Positions 1 to 9,539 of a stretch of 64,000 nucleotides of DNA are shown here, one piece after another. Position 1 is the first letter of the stretch. Each line of letters begins with the position of its first letter. Source of the DNA: Sporomusa silvacetica DSM 10669 (GTDB taxonomy: Bacteria; Bacillota; Negativicutes; Sporomusales; Sporomusaceae); NCBI RefSeq assembly GCF_002257705.1, contig NZ_LSLK01000074.1:186001-250000 (forward strand), in the 5' to 3' direction. The notes beneath the pieces were generated by a model, which made no database searches, was not told where the DNA came from, and was given only the letters and a program-made list of their open reading frames with translations. The position numbers and the translations under genes were made by a program.

Positions 1-5
1 ACAAC

Positions 6-770
6 TTACGCAATGCCAAAAAGCCGCTTAGTATTTGTTGTCGCCGCCGCCGCCAGAGCAGCAAACTCCATATTCCTGACACAAGCCACTTCTTCTGCAG
101 TAAATTTGACATACGCAGGCTCATTGCGCCGACCCCGATAGGGCTTAGGTGTCAAATAGGGGCAATCTGTCTCTACCAGCAGCCGCTCAAGGGGTACGTT
201 TGCCGCCACCTCTTTGAGCTTGCCGTCTTTGGCGAAAGTAATCGGTCCGGCAAAGGAGATGTAAAAACCCAGCTTGATAACTTCCTTGGCCATCTCTAAG
301 CTACCGGAATAACAATGCAGCACACCTGTCAAACCCTTGGCTTCTTTTTTTATAATCGCCATCAAATCACCATGGGCATCCCGGTCATGGATAATAATCG
401 GCTTATTGCATTGGCGCGCCACATCAAGCTGACGGATAAACACCTGCTGCTGAAGCTCGCGCGGTGATAAATCATAATAATAATCAAGCCCAATTTCGCC
501 AATAGACACCACCTTGGGTTTACGGGTCCAATCAGCTAGCTGCTCGTAATCACTGTCCTTGGCTTCTTTGGCATCATGGGGATGGATACCAACGGCGGCA
601 TAAATAAATGCATGTTCTTCTGCTAATGCGATTGAACGGGCCGAGGATTCCATACAAGCACCAGCGTTCAATATCCCCACAAGGCCGGCTTCCTGGGCCC
701 GTGCAATAACTGCAGCCCGATCCTCGTCAAACCGGCTATCATCAATATGAGCATGTGAATCAAACAGCAT
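6..770 (-). CDS. tatD: TatD family metal-dependent DNase/hydrolase
   Basis: This 254-residue protein has the TatD TIM-barrel layout. The metal ligands are visible in order: HAH at residues 6-8, Glu near 92 in GEIGLDYYY, His near 128 in IIIHDRD, His near 152 in LHCYSG, and Asp in the ETDCPYLTPKP box near 200. The family hydrolyses DNA ends 3' to 5' and is cytosolic. The length is normal for the family. The start lies one base after the metG stop codon, so the two are transcribed together, as in the B. subtilis metS-yabD arrangement. The stop is TAA. The family assignment is firm; the physiological substrate is not shown by the sequence. Confidence 0.93.
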   Translation of the reverse strand: MLFDSHAHIDDSRFDEDRAAVIARAQEAGLVGILNAGACMESSARSIALAEEHAFIYAAVGIHPHDAKEAKDSDYEQLADWTRKPKVVSIGEIGLDYYYDLSPRELQQQVFIRQLDVARQCNKPIIIHDRDAHGDLMAIIKKEAKGLTGVLHCYSGSLEMAKEVIKLGFYISFAGPITFAKDGKLKEVAANVPLERLLVETDCPYLTPKPYRGRRNEPAYVKFTAEEVACVRNMEFAALAAAATTNTKRLFGIA

Positions 771-771
771 C

Positions 772-2709
772 TTACTTCACCCTGCTGCCAGGCGGCATAT
801 CGGCAGTCACAAGCTGCAATTTTTCATCACAGGAGGCTGCCAATACCATGCCGCGGGATTCTATGCCCCGAATTTTGGCAGGCTTCAGATTGACTACCAT
901 AACAACATTTTGCCCCACGAGTTGCTCAGGCTCATAGTGTTTGGCTATCCCTGAAATGATAGTACGTTGTTCTGTTCCCAGATCTACCGTTAAAAGCAAT
1001 AACTTATCGGCCTTTTTAACCTTCTCGGCCGCCAGTACCTTGACTACCCGCAAATCAATTTTTGCAAATTCATCAATGGTAATTTCCGGTATACCCAGTG
1101 CGGCCGGGGTCTCAGGTTGGGGTGCAGGCACAGTCGCTGTTAATGGCGATTGTGTTTCAGCCTGACAGTCCGGTTGCTCCTCAATGCGGGGAAAAATCGG
1201 CTCAGCTTTTGCTACAACAGTGCCAACTGGTAAATGGCCCCAGGCTTGAGCCTCATTAAATTGCACACTGGCAAAGTCAGTTTGTAGACCAAGCTGCCGC
1301 CAAATTTTCGGAGATGTTTGCGGCATAAACGGTGAAATCAAGATAGCCACAATTCGTAGAACCTCGGCTAAATTATACAGTACAGTATTTAGACGGCCTT
1401 TTTGGGCAGGGTCTTTAGCTAGTGCCCAAGGTCCGGTCTCATCAATATATTTATTGGTACGCCCAATAAGTGCCCATACTTCCTTGAGAGTAGCATTAAT
1501 ATCCTGCTGCTCCATATGTTGTTCATACCGAACGGCCGTGGTGCGCGCTAACTCAATAAGTTCCTGATCAATAGCCCCACTCTCACCCGGTGCTTCGATA
1601 ACGCCGCCATTAAAGCGGCCAATCATACTCAGACTGCGATGTAGCAGATTTCCCAAATCATTAGCTAAGTCGGCATTAATCCGGTTAATGAGTGCCTCAC
1701 GCGAAAAATTGCCGTCAAGCCCTAAGGTAATTTCCCGCAGCAGAAAATAGCGGATAGCATCGGCACCAAATTCATCAATCAAGGCCAACGGATCAATCAC
1801 ATTGCCCTTAGACTTAGACATTTTGTCACCCTCGACTACCAGCCAACCGTGACCATATACCTTCTTAGGCAATTCTATCCCCAGTGCCATCAAAATTACC
1901 GGCCAGATAATGCTATGGAAGCGCACAATTTCCTTACCTACCAAGTGGATATCTGCAGGCCAATATTTAGCGAATTTTTCCTTATCATTTAAGTAACCGG
2001 CTGCTGTAATATAGTTGGTCAGCGCATCAAACCATACATAAACTACATGCTTGGTATCAAATGGAACCGGGATTCCCCAGTCAAAGGTTGTCCGGGACAC
2101 GCACAAATCTTCCAGACCGCCCTTGATAAAATTAAGCATCTCATTACGGCGCGAAGTCGGCTGTATAAAATCCGGATTTTCATCAATATATTTCAGCAAC
2201 CGGTCCTGATACTTAGCCATCCGGAAAAAGTAGCTTTCTTCCTTGACAATTTCGACTGGCCGGCCGCAATCCGGGCATTTTCCGTCAGTTAGCTGACGTT
2301 CCATCCAGAAGGTCTCGCAAGGCGTACAGTACCAGCCCTCATATTCCGCTTTATAAATATCACCCTGATCATAGATTTTTTGAAAGACTGCCTGTACCAA
2401 CTCGTGGTGCCGCTTTTCAGTCGTACGAATAAAATCGTCATTGGATATATCTAATTTTTCCCATAGTTGTTTAAATGAAGCCACAATCTTATCCACATAA
2501 GCCAGCGGCGTAGTATTAGTCTCCTCAGCCTTTCGCTGAATCTTTTGGCCATGTTCGTCAGAACCTGTTAAAAAGAATACATCAAAACCTGATAACCGCT
2601 TATAACGGGCAATACTGTCTGCAATGGTAGTACAGTATGCATGTCCAATATGTAATCGGTCACTTGGATAATAAATAGGTGTAGTAATATAAAAGGGTTT
2701 CTTTGACAT
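772..2709 (-). CDS. metG: Methionyl-tRNA synthetase
   Basis: This class I aminoacyl-tRNA synthetase charges initiator and elongator tRNA-Met. The signature HIGH is at residues 20-23 and KMSKSKGN lies near residue 300. A zinc knuckle of the CxxC...CxxC type lies near residues 127-147, and a C-terminal EMAPII/Arc1p-like tRNA-binding domain occupies about residues 540-645 (FAKIDLRVVKV to the end). The ATG at 2709 was chosen because AAGGAGGACATT stands directly before it. An in-frame extension upstream to 2841 is not homologous in composition and has no ribosome site. At 645 residues it matches the long, tRNA-binding-domain-containing bacterial form. tatD follows with a 1-nt gap. Confidence 0.97.
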   Translation of the reverse strand: MSKKPFYITTPIYYPSDRLHIGHAYCTTIADSIARYKRLSGFDVFFLTGSDEHGQKIQRKAEETNTTPLAYVDKIVASFKQLWEKLDISNDDFIRTTEKRHHELVQAVFQKIYDQGDIYKAEYEGWYCTPCETFWMERQLTDGKCPDCGRPVEIVKEESYFFRMAKYQDRLLKYIDENPDFIQPTSRRNEMLNFIKGGLEDLCVSRTTFDWGIPVPFDTKHVVYVWFDALTNYITAAGYLNDKEKFAKYWPADIHLVGKEIVRFHSIIWPVILMALGIELPKKVYGHGWLVVEGDKMSKSKGNVIDPLALIDEFGADAIRYFLLREITLGLDGNFSREALINRINADLANDLGNLLHRSLSMIGRFNGGVIEAPGESGAIDQELIELARTTAVRYEQHMEQQDINATLKEVWALIGRTNKYIDETGPWALAKDPAQKGRLNTVLYNLAEVLRIVAILISPFMPQTSPKIWRQLGLQTDFASVQFNEAQAWGHLPVGTVVAKAEPIFPRIEEQPDCQAETQSPLTATVPAPQPETPAALGIPEITIDEFAKIDLRVVKVLAAEKVKKADKLLLLTVDLGTEQRTIISGIAKHYEPEQLVGQNVVMVVNLKPAKIRGIESRGMVLAASCDEKLQLVTADMPPGSRVK

Positions 2710-2885
2710 AATGTCCTCCTTCAGTGAACGCACTACTTTTATTTTCCAATTATAGGCATTGGAAATATGGTTGTCAATAGTTGTATTTTTCGACAGAATG
2801 TAGTAGTATATGACAATGAATAGAAATTTTATTCCTCTCAAATGACATATTTGAAAAAAAAATCTTCATTTTGTAAATAATTGGG

Positions 2886-2914
2886 TTGACATGCTTTGTA
2901 ATATTTGGTATTAT
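2886..2914 (+). promoter_or_regulatory. Sigma-A type promoter of the AbrB-family gene
   Basis: TTGACA at 2886-2891 and TATTAT at 2909-2914 are separated by 17 bp, about 80 bp ahead of the AbrB start codon. The region is AT-rich and divergent from metG. The -35 hexamer is a perfect consensus. Confidence 0.8.
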
Positions 2915-2993
2915 TTAGTTGAGCGATTTTTGTCGAATATTGTTATTCGATGTTCCTTAGAAAATTAATTGTAGAGTGAAGGGAGACAGGAAA

Positions 2994-3242
2994 ATGAAAT
3001 CAACTGGCATTGTACGTAAAGTAGACGAACTAGGTAGGGTGGTTATTCCTATCGAATTGCGCCGCACTCTTGATATCGCAGAAAAAGATGCTCTCGAGAT
3101 TTATGTCGATAGCGACCGCATCATTCTCCGCAAATATGAACCAGCCTGTGTGTTCTGTGGTAATGCAGCTGACGTAACCAACTTCAAAGGTAAAAACGTT
3201 TGTAAAGATTGCCTCGAATCTATGGGACAAGCAGCTGTCTAA
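2994..3242 (+). CDS. abrB: AbrB/SpoVT-type transition-state regulator with C-terminal zinc ribbon
   Basis: The 82-residue protein starts with the swapped-hairpin AbrB DNA-binding domain (KSTGIVRKVDELGRVVIPIE, residues 2-21), which binds AT-rich promoter DNA as a dimer or tetramer. The C-terminal third carries a CxxC...CxxC pair (CVFCG and CKDC), as in the AbrB paralogues of spore-forming clostridia. ATG 2994 is chosen because GGGAG lies 8 nt upstream; a GTG at 2976 has no ribosome site. It sits divergently from metG and convergently with rsmI, the same neighbourhood as B. subtilis abrB. Whether it is the true functional AbrB orthologue or a paralogue cannot be decided here. Confidence 0.9.
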   Translation: MKSTGIVRKVDELGRVVIPIELRRTLDIAEKDALEIYVDSDRIILRKYEPACVFCGNAADVTNFKGKNVCKDCLESMGQAAV

Positions 3243-3271
3243 TCCGGTATTTAAGAAAGTTAGCCTTTCTG

Positions 3272-4132
3272 TTAGAGAACCAATGAATCTGTAAGAACAG
3301 CTTGGTATACCTGTCGTTTCGGCAGACCATTTTGCGACGCCACCTCACGGATGGCGTCCTTTTTATTTACGCCCTGTTGGATTAACACTTGCACAGCTTG
3401 CACTATATCAGGTGTTGACAATGCAGCGGCCGGCTGATTCTGCGCTTCATTGTCAGGATTACCCTCTACAATAAGGGTAAATTCCCCGCGCGGCTGATTT
3501 TCGCTAAAATGTTGCCTTAACGTATACAGACTGCCTCGGACAAATTCCTCAAATTTTTTAGTAAGTTCCCTGGCCGCTACCGCTTGACGATCACCAAATG
3601 AAGTTGTCAATTCCTCCAGCGTTGCCCGCACCCGGTGTGGCGCTTCATAAAACACCAATGTATACGGATAGTTAGCTAGTTTCTCAAGCAGTTGCCGACG
3701 GTGTTTTGTGGTTTTTGGTAAAAACCCAACAAAAGTGAATAACGTAGTGTCCATCCCTGATGCAATCAAGGCCGTCAGCGCCGCGTTAGGTCCAGGCAAC
3801 GGTACAACAGGTATATCGTTAGCTATCGCCAAACGAACCAAGTCCACACCAGGATCAGAGATCCCAGGCATACCCGCATCACTGACTAACGCAATACTCT
3901 CGCCGAGCAGCAACTGGTCAATAATCTCCGGCCCCCGCTCGGCTTTATTATGTTCATGATAACTAATAAGTCGAGCATGAATGTCAAAATGGTTTAGTAG
4001 GTTACGTGTGTGTCTGGTATCCTCAGCCGCAATAGCAGCCGCCTCTTTCAAGACCCGTACAGCCCGAAAGGTCATGTCCTCCAGATTTCCCAGGGGAGTT
4101 GGACATAAATAGAGCGTGCCCGCTTCGGTCAC
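3272..4132 (-). CDS. rsmI: 16S rRNA (cytidine(1402)-2'-O)-methyltransferase
   Basis: This 286-residue protein of the tetrapyrrole-methylase (SAM-dependent) fold begins with GTLYLCPTPLGNLEDMT, the RsmI N-terminal signature. AAEDTRHTRNLL, the glycine-rich LVSDAGMPGISDPG loop and VVPLPGPNAA follow in the usual order. RsmI methylates the ribose of C1402 in the 16S decoding centre. The start is GTG at 4132 preceded by CAGGTGAA. It lies six bases after the YfiC-like methyltransferase stop and the pair belongs to the holB-ricT operon, as in B. subtilis (yabC). Length and motifs are typical. Confidence 0.95.
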   Translation of the reverse strand: MTEAGTLYLCPTPLGNLEDMTFRAVRVLKEAAAIAAEDTRHTRNLLNHFDIHARLISYHEHNKAERGPEIIDQLLLGESIALVSDAGMPGISDPGVDLVRLAIANDIPVVPLPGPNAALTALIASGMDTTLFTFVGFLPKTTKHRRQLLEKLANYPYTLVFYEAPHRVRATLEELTTSFGDRQAVAARELTKKFEEFVRGSLYTLRQHFSENQPRGEFTLIVEGNPDNEAQNQPAAALSTPDIVQAVQVLIQQGVNKKDAIREVASQNGLPKRQVYQAVLTDSLVL

Positions 4133-4138
4133 TCAAGT

Positions 4139-4888
4139 TCACCTGTCCTGCTCATAGAGCTTCATAATATCCTCAGAATAGTTTCCATCAGTAGTATATA
4201 CAAGTAAAGGCGGCAATACGTCTATTCCCGGCTTTGCCCCTCGTACACCCTCAATAAGCACCATGTTAGGCTTCTTGTCCACTCGTGGATAAACAAATTG
4301 CAGCCGTTTGGGCTCAATACCGGCCTGGCACATTGTTAGCATAATCTCTGCCAGTCGTTCAGGCAAGTGTACCATCGCAAACCGGCCGCGGTATTTAACA
4401 AGATGCCGCGCAGCAGCTACAATGTCAGGTAAGCTGGCTGTCAATTCATGCCTGGCCATAGCAACCCGGTCATTAGGGCTTATATACCCACCCCCGACCG
4501 GGCGGTAGGGAGGGTTAGAAACAACCAATTCAAAGTTACCACCTGGCAGCAAATCATGAACTAGACGAAGGTCACTGTTTAGAATCAGCAGTCTGTCCTC
4601 CAGCCTGTTAAGCTTAGCACTGCGGCTCGCCATGTCCGCCATGACCGGATTGAGCTCAATACCAGTAACTGCTGCCGCTCCACGTGCTAGTAATAATAAG
4701 CCGATAACACCGGTACCTGCGCCTAGGTCTGCTACTACGCCGTTTTGCCGCATACTGGCAAAATGAGCCAACAGGACCGCATCAAGCGAAAAACAAAATT
4801 CCTCCGGGTGTTGAATAAGCTTTAAGTTGTTAATAATCAGGTCATCCACCCGTTCGCCAGGTTTCAGACCTACTTTGGCAGGTGCCAT
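4139..4888 (-). CDS. tRNA1(Val) A37-N6 methyltransferase-like (YfiC/TrmN6 family)
   Basis: This 249-residue Rossmann-fold SAM methyltransferase has the motif I sequence VADLGAGTGVIGLLL (about residues 55-70) and the N6-adenine catalytic motif NPPY (about residue 127), followed by a YISPN region and a C-terminal substrate domain. Proteins of this family methylate A37 of tRNA-Val in proteobacteria; the Firmicute homologues (YabB) are less well characterised. Its ATG overlaps the ricT stop (TAATG), showing translational coupling in the housekeeping operon. Family is certain, exact tRNA target is inferred. Confidence 0.88.
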   Translation of the reverse strand: MAPAKVGLKPGERVDDLIINNLKLIQHPEEFCFSLDAVLLAHFASMRQNGVVADLGAGTGVIGLLLLARGAAAVTGIELNPVMADMASRSAKLNRLEDRLLILNSDLRLVHDLLPGGNFELVVSNPPYRPVGGGYISPNDRVAMARHELTASLPDIVAAARHLVKYRGRFAMVHLPERLAEIMLTMCQAGIEPKRLQFVYPRVDKKPNMVLIEGVRGAKPGIDVLPPLLVYTTDGNYSEDIMKLYEQDR

Positions 4889-5700
4889 TATTCCTTTTCC
4901 ACCACTTCGTCCCAGGGAATAATCATGGTTTTCCCTTCCGCTAAACCAATGGTGGCTGTCCGTTTCTGCCGATTGAGAGATATGACCTTGCCTTCGCCAT
5001 CGATTGTAATTACTTCCTTACCAACTGTCGGCGGCATAACCTTTTTCGGGCAGCTACAGCCACTATAGCAGTCGTTTTCGTATTTAAGACAACACATCAA
5101 CCGGCCGCAAATCCCTGAAATCTTGGCTGGATTGAGTGACAAATTCTGTTCTTTGGCCATCCGAATAGACACCGGTTCAAAATCTCCCAAAAAGGTAGCA
5201 CAACACAGCGACCGGCCACAACAACCAATCCCATTCATCAATTTAGCCTCATCTCGTACTCCAATTTGCCTAAGCTCAATCCGGGTACGAAAAACACTAG
5301 CCAAGTCTTTTACCAGTTCACGAAAATCAATCCGGCCTTCGGCAGTAAAGTAAAATATGATCTTATTGACATCAAAAGTATATTCCACATCCACCAGGTT
5401 CATAGGCAAACTATGAGCCTCTATTTTTTGCTCACAAATCTTAAAAGCTTCTTTTTCCTTTTTCCGATTGTCTTTAACTTTTTCTTCATCCTCAGCAGTC
5501 GCCTTACGCAATACAGGTTTTAACGGAGCAACAATCTGTTCTTCTTCCACCTGCCGCGGCCCAATAACGACATCACCAAACTCCAGTCCTCTTGCGGTTT
5601 CGACAATTACATAATCGTCTTCACGAATTTCAATGGCATCTGGGTCAAAATAGTATATTTTACCCGCTTTTTTGAAGCGGACACCCACTACTGTCAGCAT
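4888..5700 (-). CDS. ricT: PSP1-domain protein RicT (YaaT)
   Basis: This 270-residue protein is of the RicT/YaaT family. In B. subtilis it forms a complex with RicA and RicF that stimulates RNase Y processing and phosphorelay signalling. The PSP1 domain contains the cysteine cluster CCGRSLCC near residue 163 and further cysteines in CGRLMCCLKYENDCYSGCSC, which can carry an iron-sulfur cluster. It is preceded by a GGAGAG ribosome site inside the end of holB and overlaps the next gene by one base. The neighbourhood (holB-yaaT-yabB-yabC) is conserved with Bacillus, though a yabA gene is not seen between them. Confidence 0.93.
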   Translation of the reverse strand: MLTVVGVRFKKAGKIYYFDPDAIEIREDDYVIVETARGLEFGDVVIGPRQVEEEQIVAPLKPVLRKATAEDEEKVKDNRKKEKEAFKICEQKIEAHSLPMNLVDVEYTFDVNKIIFYFTAEGRIDFRELVKDLASVFRTRIELRQIGVRDEAKLMNGIGCCGRSLCCATFLGDFEPVSIRMAKEQNLSLNPAKISGICGRLMCCLKYENDCYSGCSCPKKVMPPTVGKEVITIDGEGKVISLNRQKRTATIGLAEGKTMIIPWDEVVEKE

Positions 5701-5701
5701 G

Positions 5702-6700
5702 TTACTCTCCTTTTTCTGGCCAATCCTTCAGATTTATTAATAACTCCTCAAGAGCTAAACGGGTGTTGGCGTTGCCCTCAATGGCACGAATGGTATTTTT
5801 AACAGCAGTTATAGCTGCCATGCAGCGGCATTCAGACCAAGCAGGTACCAAACCAGCAAGTTCCTGCACAAGATCAATATTATATAGTAGTTGCTCGCCA
5901 TACTGACCTGTTACCATTAGTAAATCCCGCAACAGATACAAAAAAAATCCCAGCACTGTTACTATATCCTTGGTGTCGAGACCAGCAAGCTTGGTTGTTT
6001 GCTCCCAAACGACGGTCATGCCCTCTTGCCCTATACTAGCAAGCAATTGCAGTGCCATATCTCTGGATACCAAACCATCCGGCGCCAGTAAGGTAAGTGC
6101 CTTCCCCATCCTGCCACCACTTAAACGGGCGGCAATAGCCGCAGCAGCCGGTTCATATCCTCTATGTACCAGCGCTTGTTCCAGCACAGAGGCAGGCAAA
6201 GGGTGAAAAGAAACCTTCCGGCAACGCGATAATATTGTCGACAATAGCGGTTTACTGGTTCCTGCAATGAGAATAAAAATAAGTCCAGGAGGCGGCTCTT
6301 CTAACAACTTGAGCAAACTGTTAGCAGCTTGAACAGTCATCAATTCAGCATCCTCAATCAGGCAAACCCGCCCTGCACCAATAGCCGGGGTTAACGCAGC
6401 AACGTTTTTAAGTAAACGAATCTGGTCAATTTTGATAGTAGCACCGTCAGGCGCAACCTGAATAAAATCAGGATGCTCACTACGGCCAAACAGCACGCAA
6501 GAGTGGCAATGTCCACAAGGTTTTTCACAGTCACTGCTACAAAGAATGCCGGCAGCTACCAGTTTGGCTAGTAAGCTTTTACCAATACCTGCCGATCCGG
6601 TAAACAATAAAGCATGTGGCATTTTTCCGGTAGACAACATGGCTTTAACCATGGTCACCGCATCCTGATGGCCGATTACTTCATTCCAATTCATCATCAT
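5702..6700 (-). CDS. holB: DNA polymerase III subunit delta'
   Basis: This 332-residue AAA+ clamp-loader subunit has an N-terminal WNEVIGHQDAV, a Walker-A-like GSAGIGKSLLAK (about residue 37), a zinc-binding CSSDCEKPCGHCHSC cluster (about residues 54-68) and the sensor region LLKLLEEPP. Delta' is the stator of the replicative clamp loader. The start overlaps the yaaR stop by one base (TAATG), and three tandem ATG codons make the exact start ambiguous by one or two residues. Operon context is that of B. subtilis yaaR-holB-yaaT. Confidence 0.94.
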   Translation of the reverse strand: MMMNWNEVIGHQDAVTMVKAMLSTGKMPHALLFTGSAGIGKSLLAKLVAAGILCSSDCEKPCGHCHSCVLFGRSEHPDFIQVAPDGATIKIDQIRLLKNVAALTPAIGAGRVCLIEDAELMTVQAANSLLKLLEEPPPGLIFILIAGTSKPLLSTILSRCRKVSFHPLPASVLEQALVHRGYEPAAAAIAARLSGGRMGKALTLLAPDGLVSRDMALQLLASIGQEGMTVVWEQTTKLAGLDTKDIVTVLGFFLYLLRDLLMVTGQYGEQLLYNIDLVQELAGLVPAWSECRCMAAITAVKNTIRAIEGNANTRLALEELLINLKDWPEKGE

Positions 6701-7152
6701 TAGGTGAACAAATCCACCAGCATGCCCCGCACTGCGTCATGTTTGGCCATGATGGATAATTGTCGTTCTTGGCCGACGCGCACATCTTCTGCCATTTCGG
6801 CTAGTTTTTCGTCAACCTTTTTAATGGTTGTATACAATTTCTGTCGACCATGACGATCCCAACCAGCGCGGGCTTCGAGGCTGTAAGATCGCGAAACAGC
6901 CTCACCAATAAACTTACGAACCAGCTCCCGGTATGACTTAAGCTCACTATAAGTCGGCATCTGCGATAAACGGCGTCCACTTTCATCAATCTGGGTCATG
7001 AGCGTCTGTAGACGTTCCGTTGACTGTGTTTCCTGCGATTTTAACAGATCCGCAGCGAAATAGTCCCCTGACTTTTCGGCCTTGTTCGGTATCTCGCGAT
7101 CAGTCACTACTGACTGATTGCTTACCCCAAATGTATTTACTTTCATACCCAT
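6700..7152 (-). CDS. YaaR family protein (DUF327)
   Basis: This 150-residue, highly charged, mainly helical protein matches the DUF327/YaaR family by position and by its core (SELKSYRELVRKFIGEAV near residues 67-84, followed by KKVDEKLAEMAEDV). Its function is unknown in any organism I can name. It is preceded by AGGAGGG 9 nt before the ATG and overlaps holB by one base. No membrane segment or signal peptide is present. The identification rests on composition plus strict synteny with B. subtilis yaaR upstream of holB. Confidence 0.8.
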   Translation of the reverse strand: MGMKVNTFGVSNQSVVTDREIPNKAEKSGDYFAADLLKSQETQSTERLQTLMTQIDESGRRLSQMPTYSELKSYRELVRKFIGEAVSRSYSLEARAGWDRHGRQKLYTTIKKVDEKLAEMAEDVRVGQERQLSIMAKHDAVRGMLVDLFT

Positions 7153-7260
7153 TTGATTTTACCCTCCTGCCCCAAAATACATGGCAGACCACATTCTTAT
7201 TATCCTTTAAATTATAAATGTTTTTCGTAAAATAATCAAATATTTGCCAGAAATACACCA

Positions 7261-7294
7261 AAAATCAAAGGCAGAGCCTATATTATGCCCTGCC
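7261..7294 (-). terminator. Intrinsic terminator after tmk
   Basis: On the minus strand the hairpin GGCAGGGC...GGCTCTGCC overlaps the last codons of tmk and is followed by TTTGATTTT. It separates tmk from yaaR. Confidence 0.75.
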
Positions 7295-7960
7295 GATAAT
7301 TTCATTGACAATTGGGTAGATTTCACTATGAATTTGCTCAATTGTCTTTACTTGCCCCTTATGAATGCACGCCACTTTATGCCAATCATAGGCATCAGCA
7401 ATATCACAGGCATTTGTGAAGCAATATGACAGATACTCGCTGCTTTGTTCATGGATATCTTGTGCCCCACCGGTCTTGTTTTCCCGCCCCCGCATAAGCT
7501 CCTGGCTAACAGCAGGCGGCATAGCCAAAAAGATAACTTTATCCGGTATCGGCAAACCACATTTTGTGAACTCAAAGTCCCACAGCCACGTAAGGTAAGC
7601 TTCTTTCTCGGACCGGTCTCTGATTTTAGCCGCCTGATGAATCATATTCGAAGTGGTATAGCGATCGGCGATAACAATGCCACCACTTAGATAGAATTTC
7701 TCCCACTCTTTTTTATAGGAAGCAATCCGATCTACCGCGTAAAAAGCAGATGCCGCATACGCATTGACATCTTCCGGGCGGTTACCAAATTCACCATTTA
7801 AATACATCTTGACCAACGCTGACGATTGACTCTGATAATTGGGATAATCCACTTTGCGCACATTCACGCCCTCGGCTTTAAGTCGATTGACAAGTTGTCC
7901 GGACTGAGTGGCCTTACCGCTACCGTCAGTGCCTTCAATAACTATTAGTTTACCGTGCAT
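7283..7960 (-). CDS. tmk: Thymidylate kinase
   Basis: This 225-residue P-loop kinase phosphorylates dTMP to dTDP. The Walker A region EGTDGSGKATQ is at residues 9-19, a VDYPNY substrate motif follows, then a DR(Y)TTSN box (DRYTTSNMIHQ, about residue 98) corresponding to the DRY motif of thymidylate kinases. The lid region is GRENKTGGAQDIHE. Its ATG directly abuts the stop codon of the upstream decarboxylase gene, so the two are co-transcribed as in B. subtilis yaaO-tmk. It is slightly longer and more divergent than typical Tmk proteins, resembling the clostridial subgroup. Confidence 0.88.
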   Translation of the reverse strand: MHGKLIVIEGTDGSGKATQSGQLVNRLKAEGVNVRKVDYPNYQSQSSALVKMYLNGEFGNRPEDVNAYAASAFYAVDRIASYKKEWEKFYLSGGIVIADRYTTSNMIHQAAKIRDRSEKEAYLTWLWDFEFTKCGLPIPDKVIFLAMPPAVSQELMRGRENKTGGAQDIHEQSSEYLSYCFTNACDIADAYDWHKVACIHKGQVKTIEQIHSEIYPIVNEIIGRA

Positions 7961-9430
7961 TTAATCCACTACCTTTATCGTGTTAAGCAAATAATCTTCC
8001 GGACCGGAAATATGCAATCCAGCATCTTGCAAGGTATGACAATAATCAAGAATCTCTTGCGTAATCCGCTCACCCGGACAGAGCATAGGAATACCAGGCG
8101 GGTAGAAAGTAACAATTTCGGCACAAATCATGCCAACCGCATCATCAAAGGGCACCATGCAGGTATTGCCAAATAACGCCTCTCTTGGCGATATAACCTG
8201 CTCAGGTGCTACCGGATGTTTTCCACCCCGGGTTATTTCATTGATCGCGGAAAAATCGCGCGTACCATTATGCGTAACTGCCATATCCCTTAACGCCGCC
8301 ACCATCGCCGCCACCTCAGTCATACTATCGCCTAAGGTGATAAGAAATAAAACATTATATACATCAGATAATTCTACCTGAATTTTATAAGTATGCCGCA
8401 AAATCCGCTCGGCTTCCGCGCCGGTCAGCCCCAAGCCTTTGACAGTCACTGTCACCTTTGTTGGATCTATACTATAAACGCCCGGATTGCCTACTTTTTC
8501 ATTACCAAAACAGTATAGCCCCGGAATCTTATTTATCTCTTGTCTAGCCTGGTTAGCCAAATCAACGGCACGTTCAATCAACGCACGCCCCTCTGTCGCC
8601 ATCTGCATGCGGGCAATATCCAAAGAAGCCATTAATATATAGTTAGGGCTAGTTGACTGTACCAACTGCAACATAGCTTTAAGGCGAGGCACCCGGATAA
8701 GACCCTGGCGGCAATGAACGATAGAACACTGGGTCATGGCCCCGATAATTTTGTGCGAGCTTTGGGCCACAATATCAGCACCGGCATCTAGCGCCTGGAT
8801 AGGTAATCGTGATGAAAATTTAAGATGTGGTCCATGGGCCTCATCAACAACAACCGGAATAGCGTAGGCATGAACAATATCCACAATTTTTTTCAGGTCG
8901 GTGGCTACACCATAATATGTGGGATTAATGATCAATACCCCTTTGGCGTCAGGATGCTGTCTGAGAGCCTCCGAAACCGTCTCTGGTGTAACCCCCATCG
9001 TCAGTCCCAACTCGGTATCTACCTCTGGTTGTATAAATACAGGAATGGCTCCGCTCAAGATAATGCCCCCAATAATAGAGCGGTGAGCATTACGCGGTAT
9101 AATAATCTTATCGCCAGGCCCCGCAATGGTAAGAATCATGGCATAGATACCGCCAGTTGTCCCATTTACCATAAAATAGCTATAATCAGCCCCATACAGT
9201 GCAGCGGCTAAATCCTGTGCCGCCCTGATCGGTCCATGCGGCTCATGCAAATCGTCCAGCTCGGCCATATTGGCCAAATCAAGTTTCAACCCTTTCTGCT
9301 GCACTACCTCGTTAAAGAGAGGATGCATCCCCTTGCCCATTTTATGTCCAGGGGTATGAAAGGGAATTGTTCCGTCATCTATATACGTATTCATCGCTTT
9401 CAATAATGGCACTTCTGTCTGATCAAGCAC
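7961..9430 (-). CDS. Orn/Lys/Arg decarboxylase family protein (arginine decarboxylase-like, YaaO)
   Basis: This 489-residue fold-type I PLP enzyme has an N-terminal TIPFHTPGHKMGKGM motif, a NGTTGG cofactor-phosphate loop, the VVDEAHGPHL aspartate box and the Schiff-base lysine in SSHKIIGAMTQ (about residue 230). The C-terminal substrate domain contains YPPGIPMLCPGE. Members decarboxylate arginine, lysine or ornithine; B. subtilis SpeA is an arginine decarboxylase of the same size, and in Bacillus the paralogue YaaO occupies this same position beside tmk. The substrate cannot be settled from the sequence. It starts the tmk-yaaR-holB gene string. Confidence 0.88.
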   Translation of the reverse strand: MLDQTEVPLLKAMNTYIDDGTIPFHTPGHKMGKGMHPLFNEVVQQKGLKLDLANMAELDDLHEPHGPIRAAQDLAAALYGADYSYFMVNGTTGGIYAMILTIAGPGDKIIIPRNAHRSIIGGIILSGAIPVFIQPEVDTELGLTMGVTPETVSEALRQHPDAKGVLIINPTYYGVATDLKKIVDIVHAYAIPVVVDEAHGPHLKFSSRLPIQALDAGADIVAQSSHKIIGAMTQCSIVHCRQGLIRVPRLKAMLQLVQSTSPNYILMASLDIARMQMATEGRALIERAVDLANQARQEINKIPGLYCFGNEKVGNPGVYSIDPTKVTVTVKGLGLTGAEAERILRHTYKIQVELSDVYNVLFLITLGDSMTEVAAMVAALRDMAVTHNGTRDFSAINEITRGGKHPVAPEQVISPREALFGNTCMVPFDDAVGMICAEIVTFYPPGIPMLCPGERITQEILDYCHTLQDAGLHISGPEDYLLNTIKVVD

Positions 9431-9539
9431 GCCGCCACCGCCTTTACCTTCCTGCCTCTATTATACCCTCGCAGTTTGTAAATATTTTAGCACACAGCCT
9501 TACATGGTACAAGCTTTTCATGGACTGTCTCGCAAATGG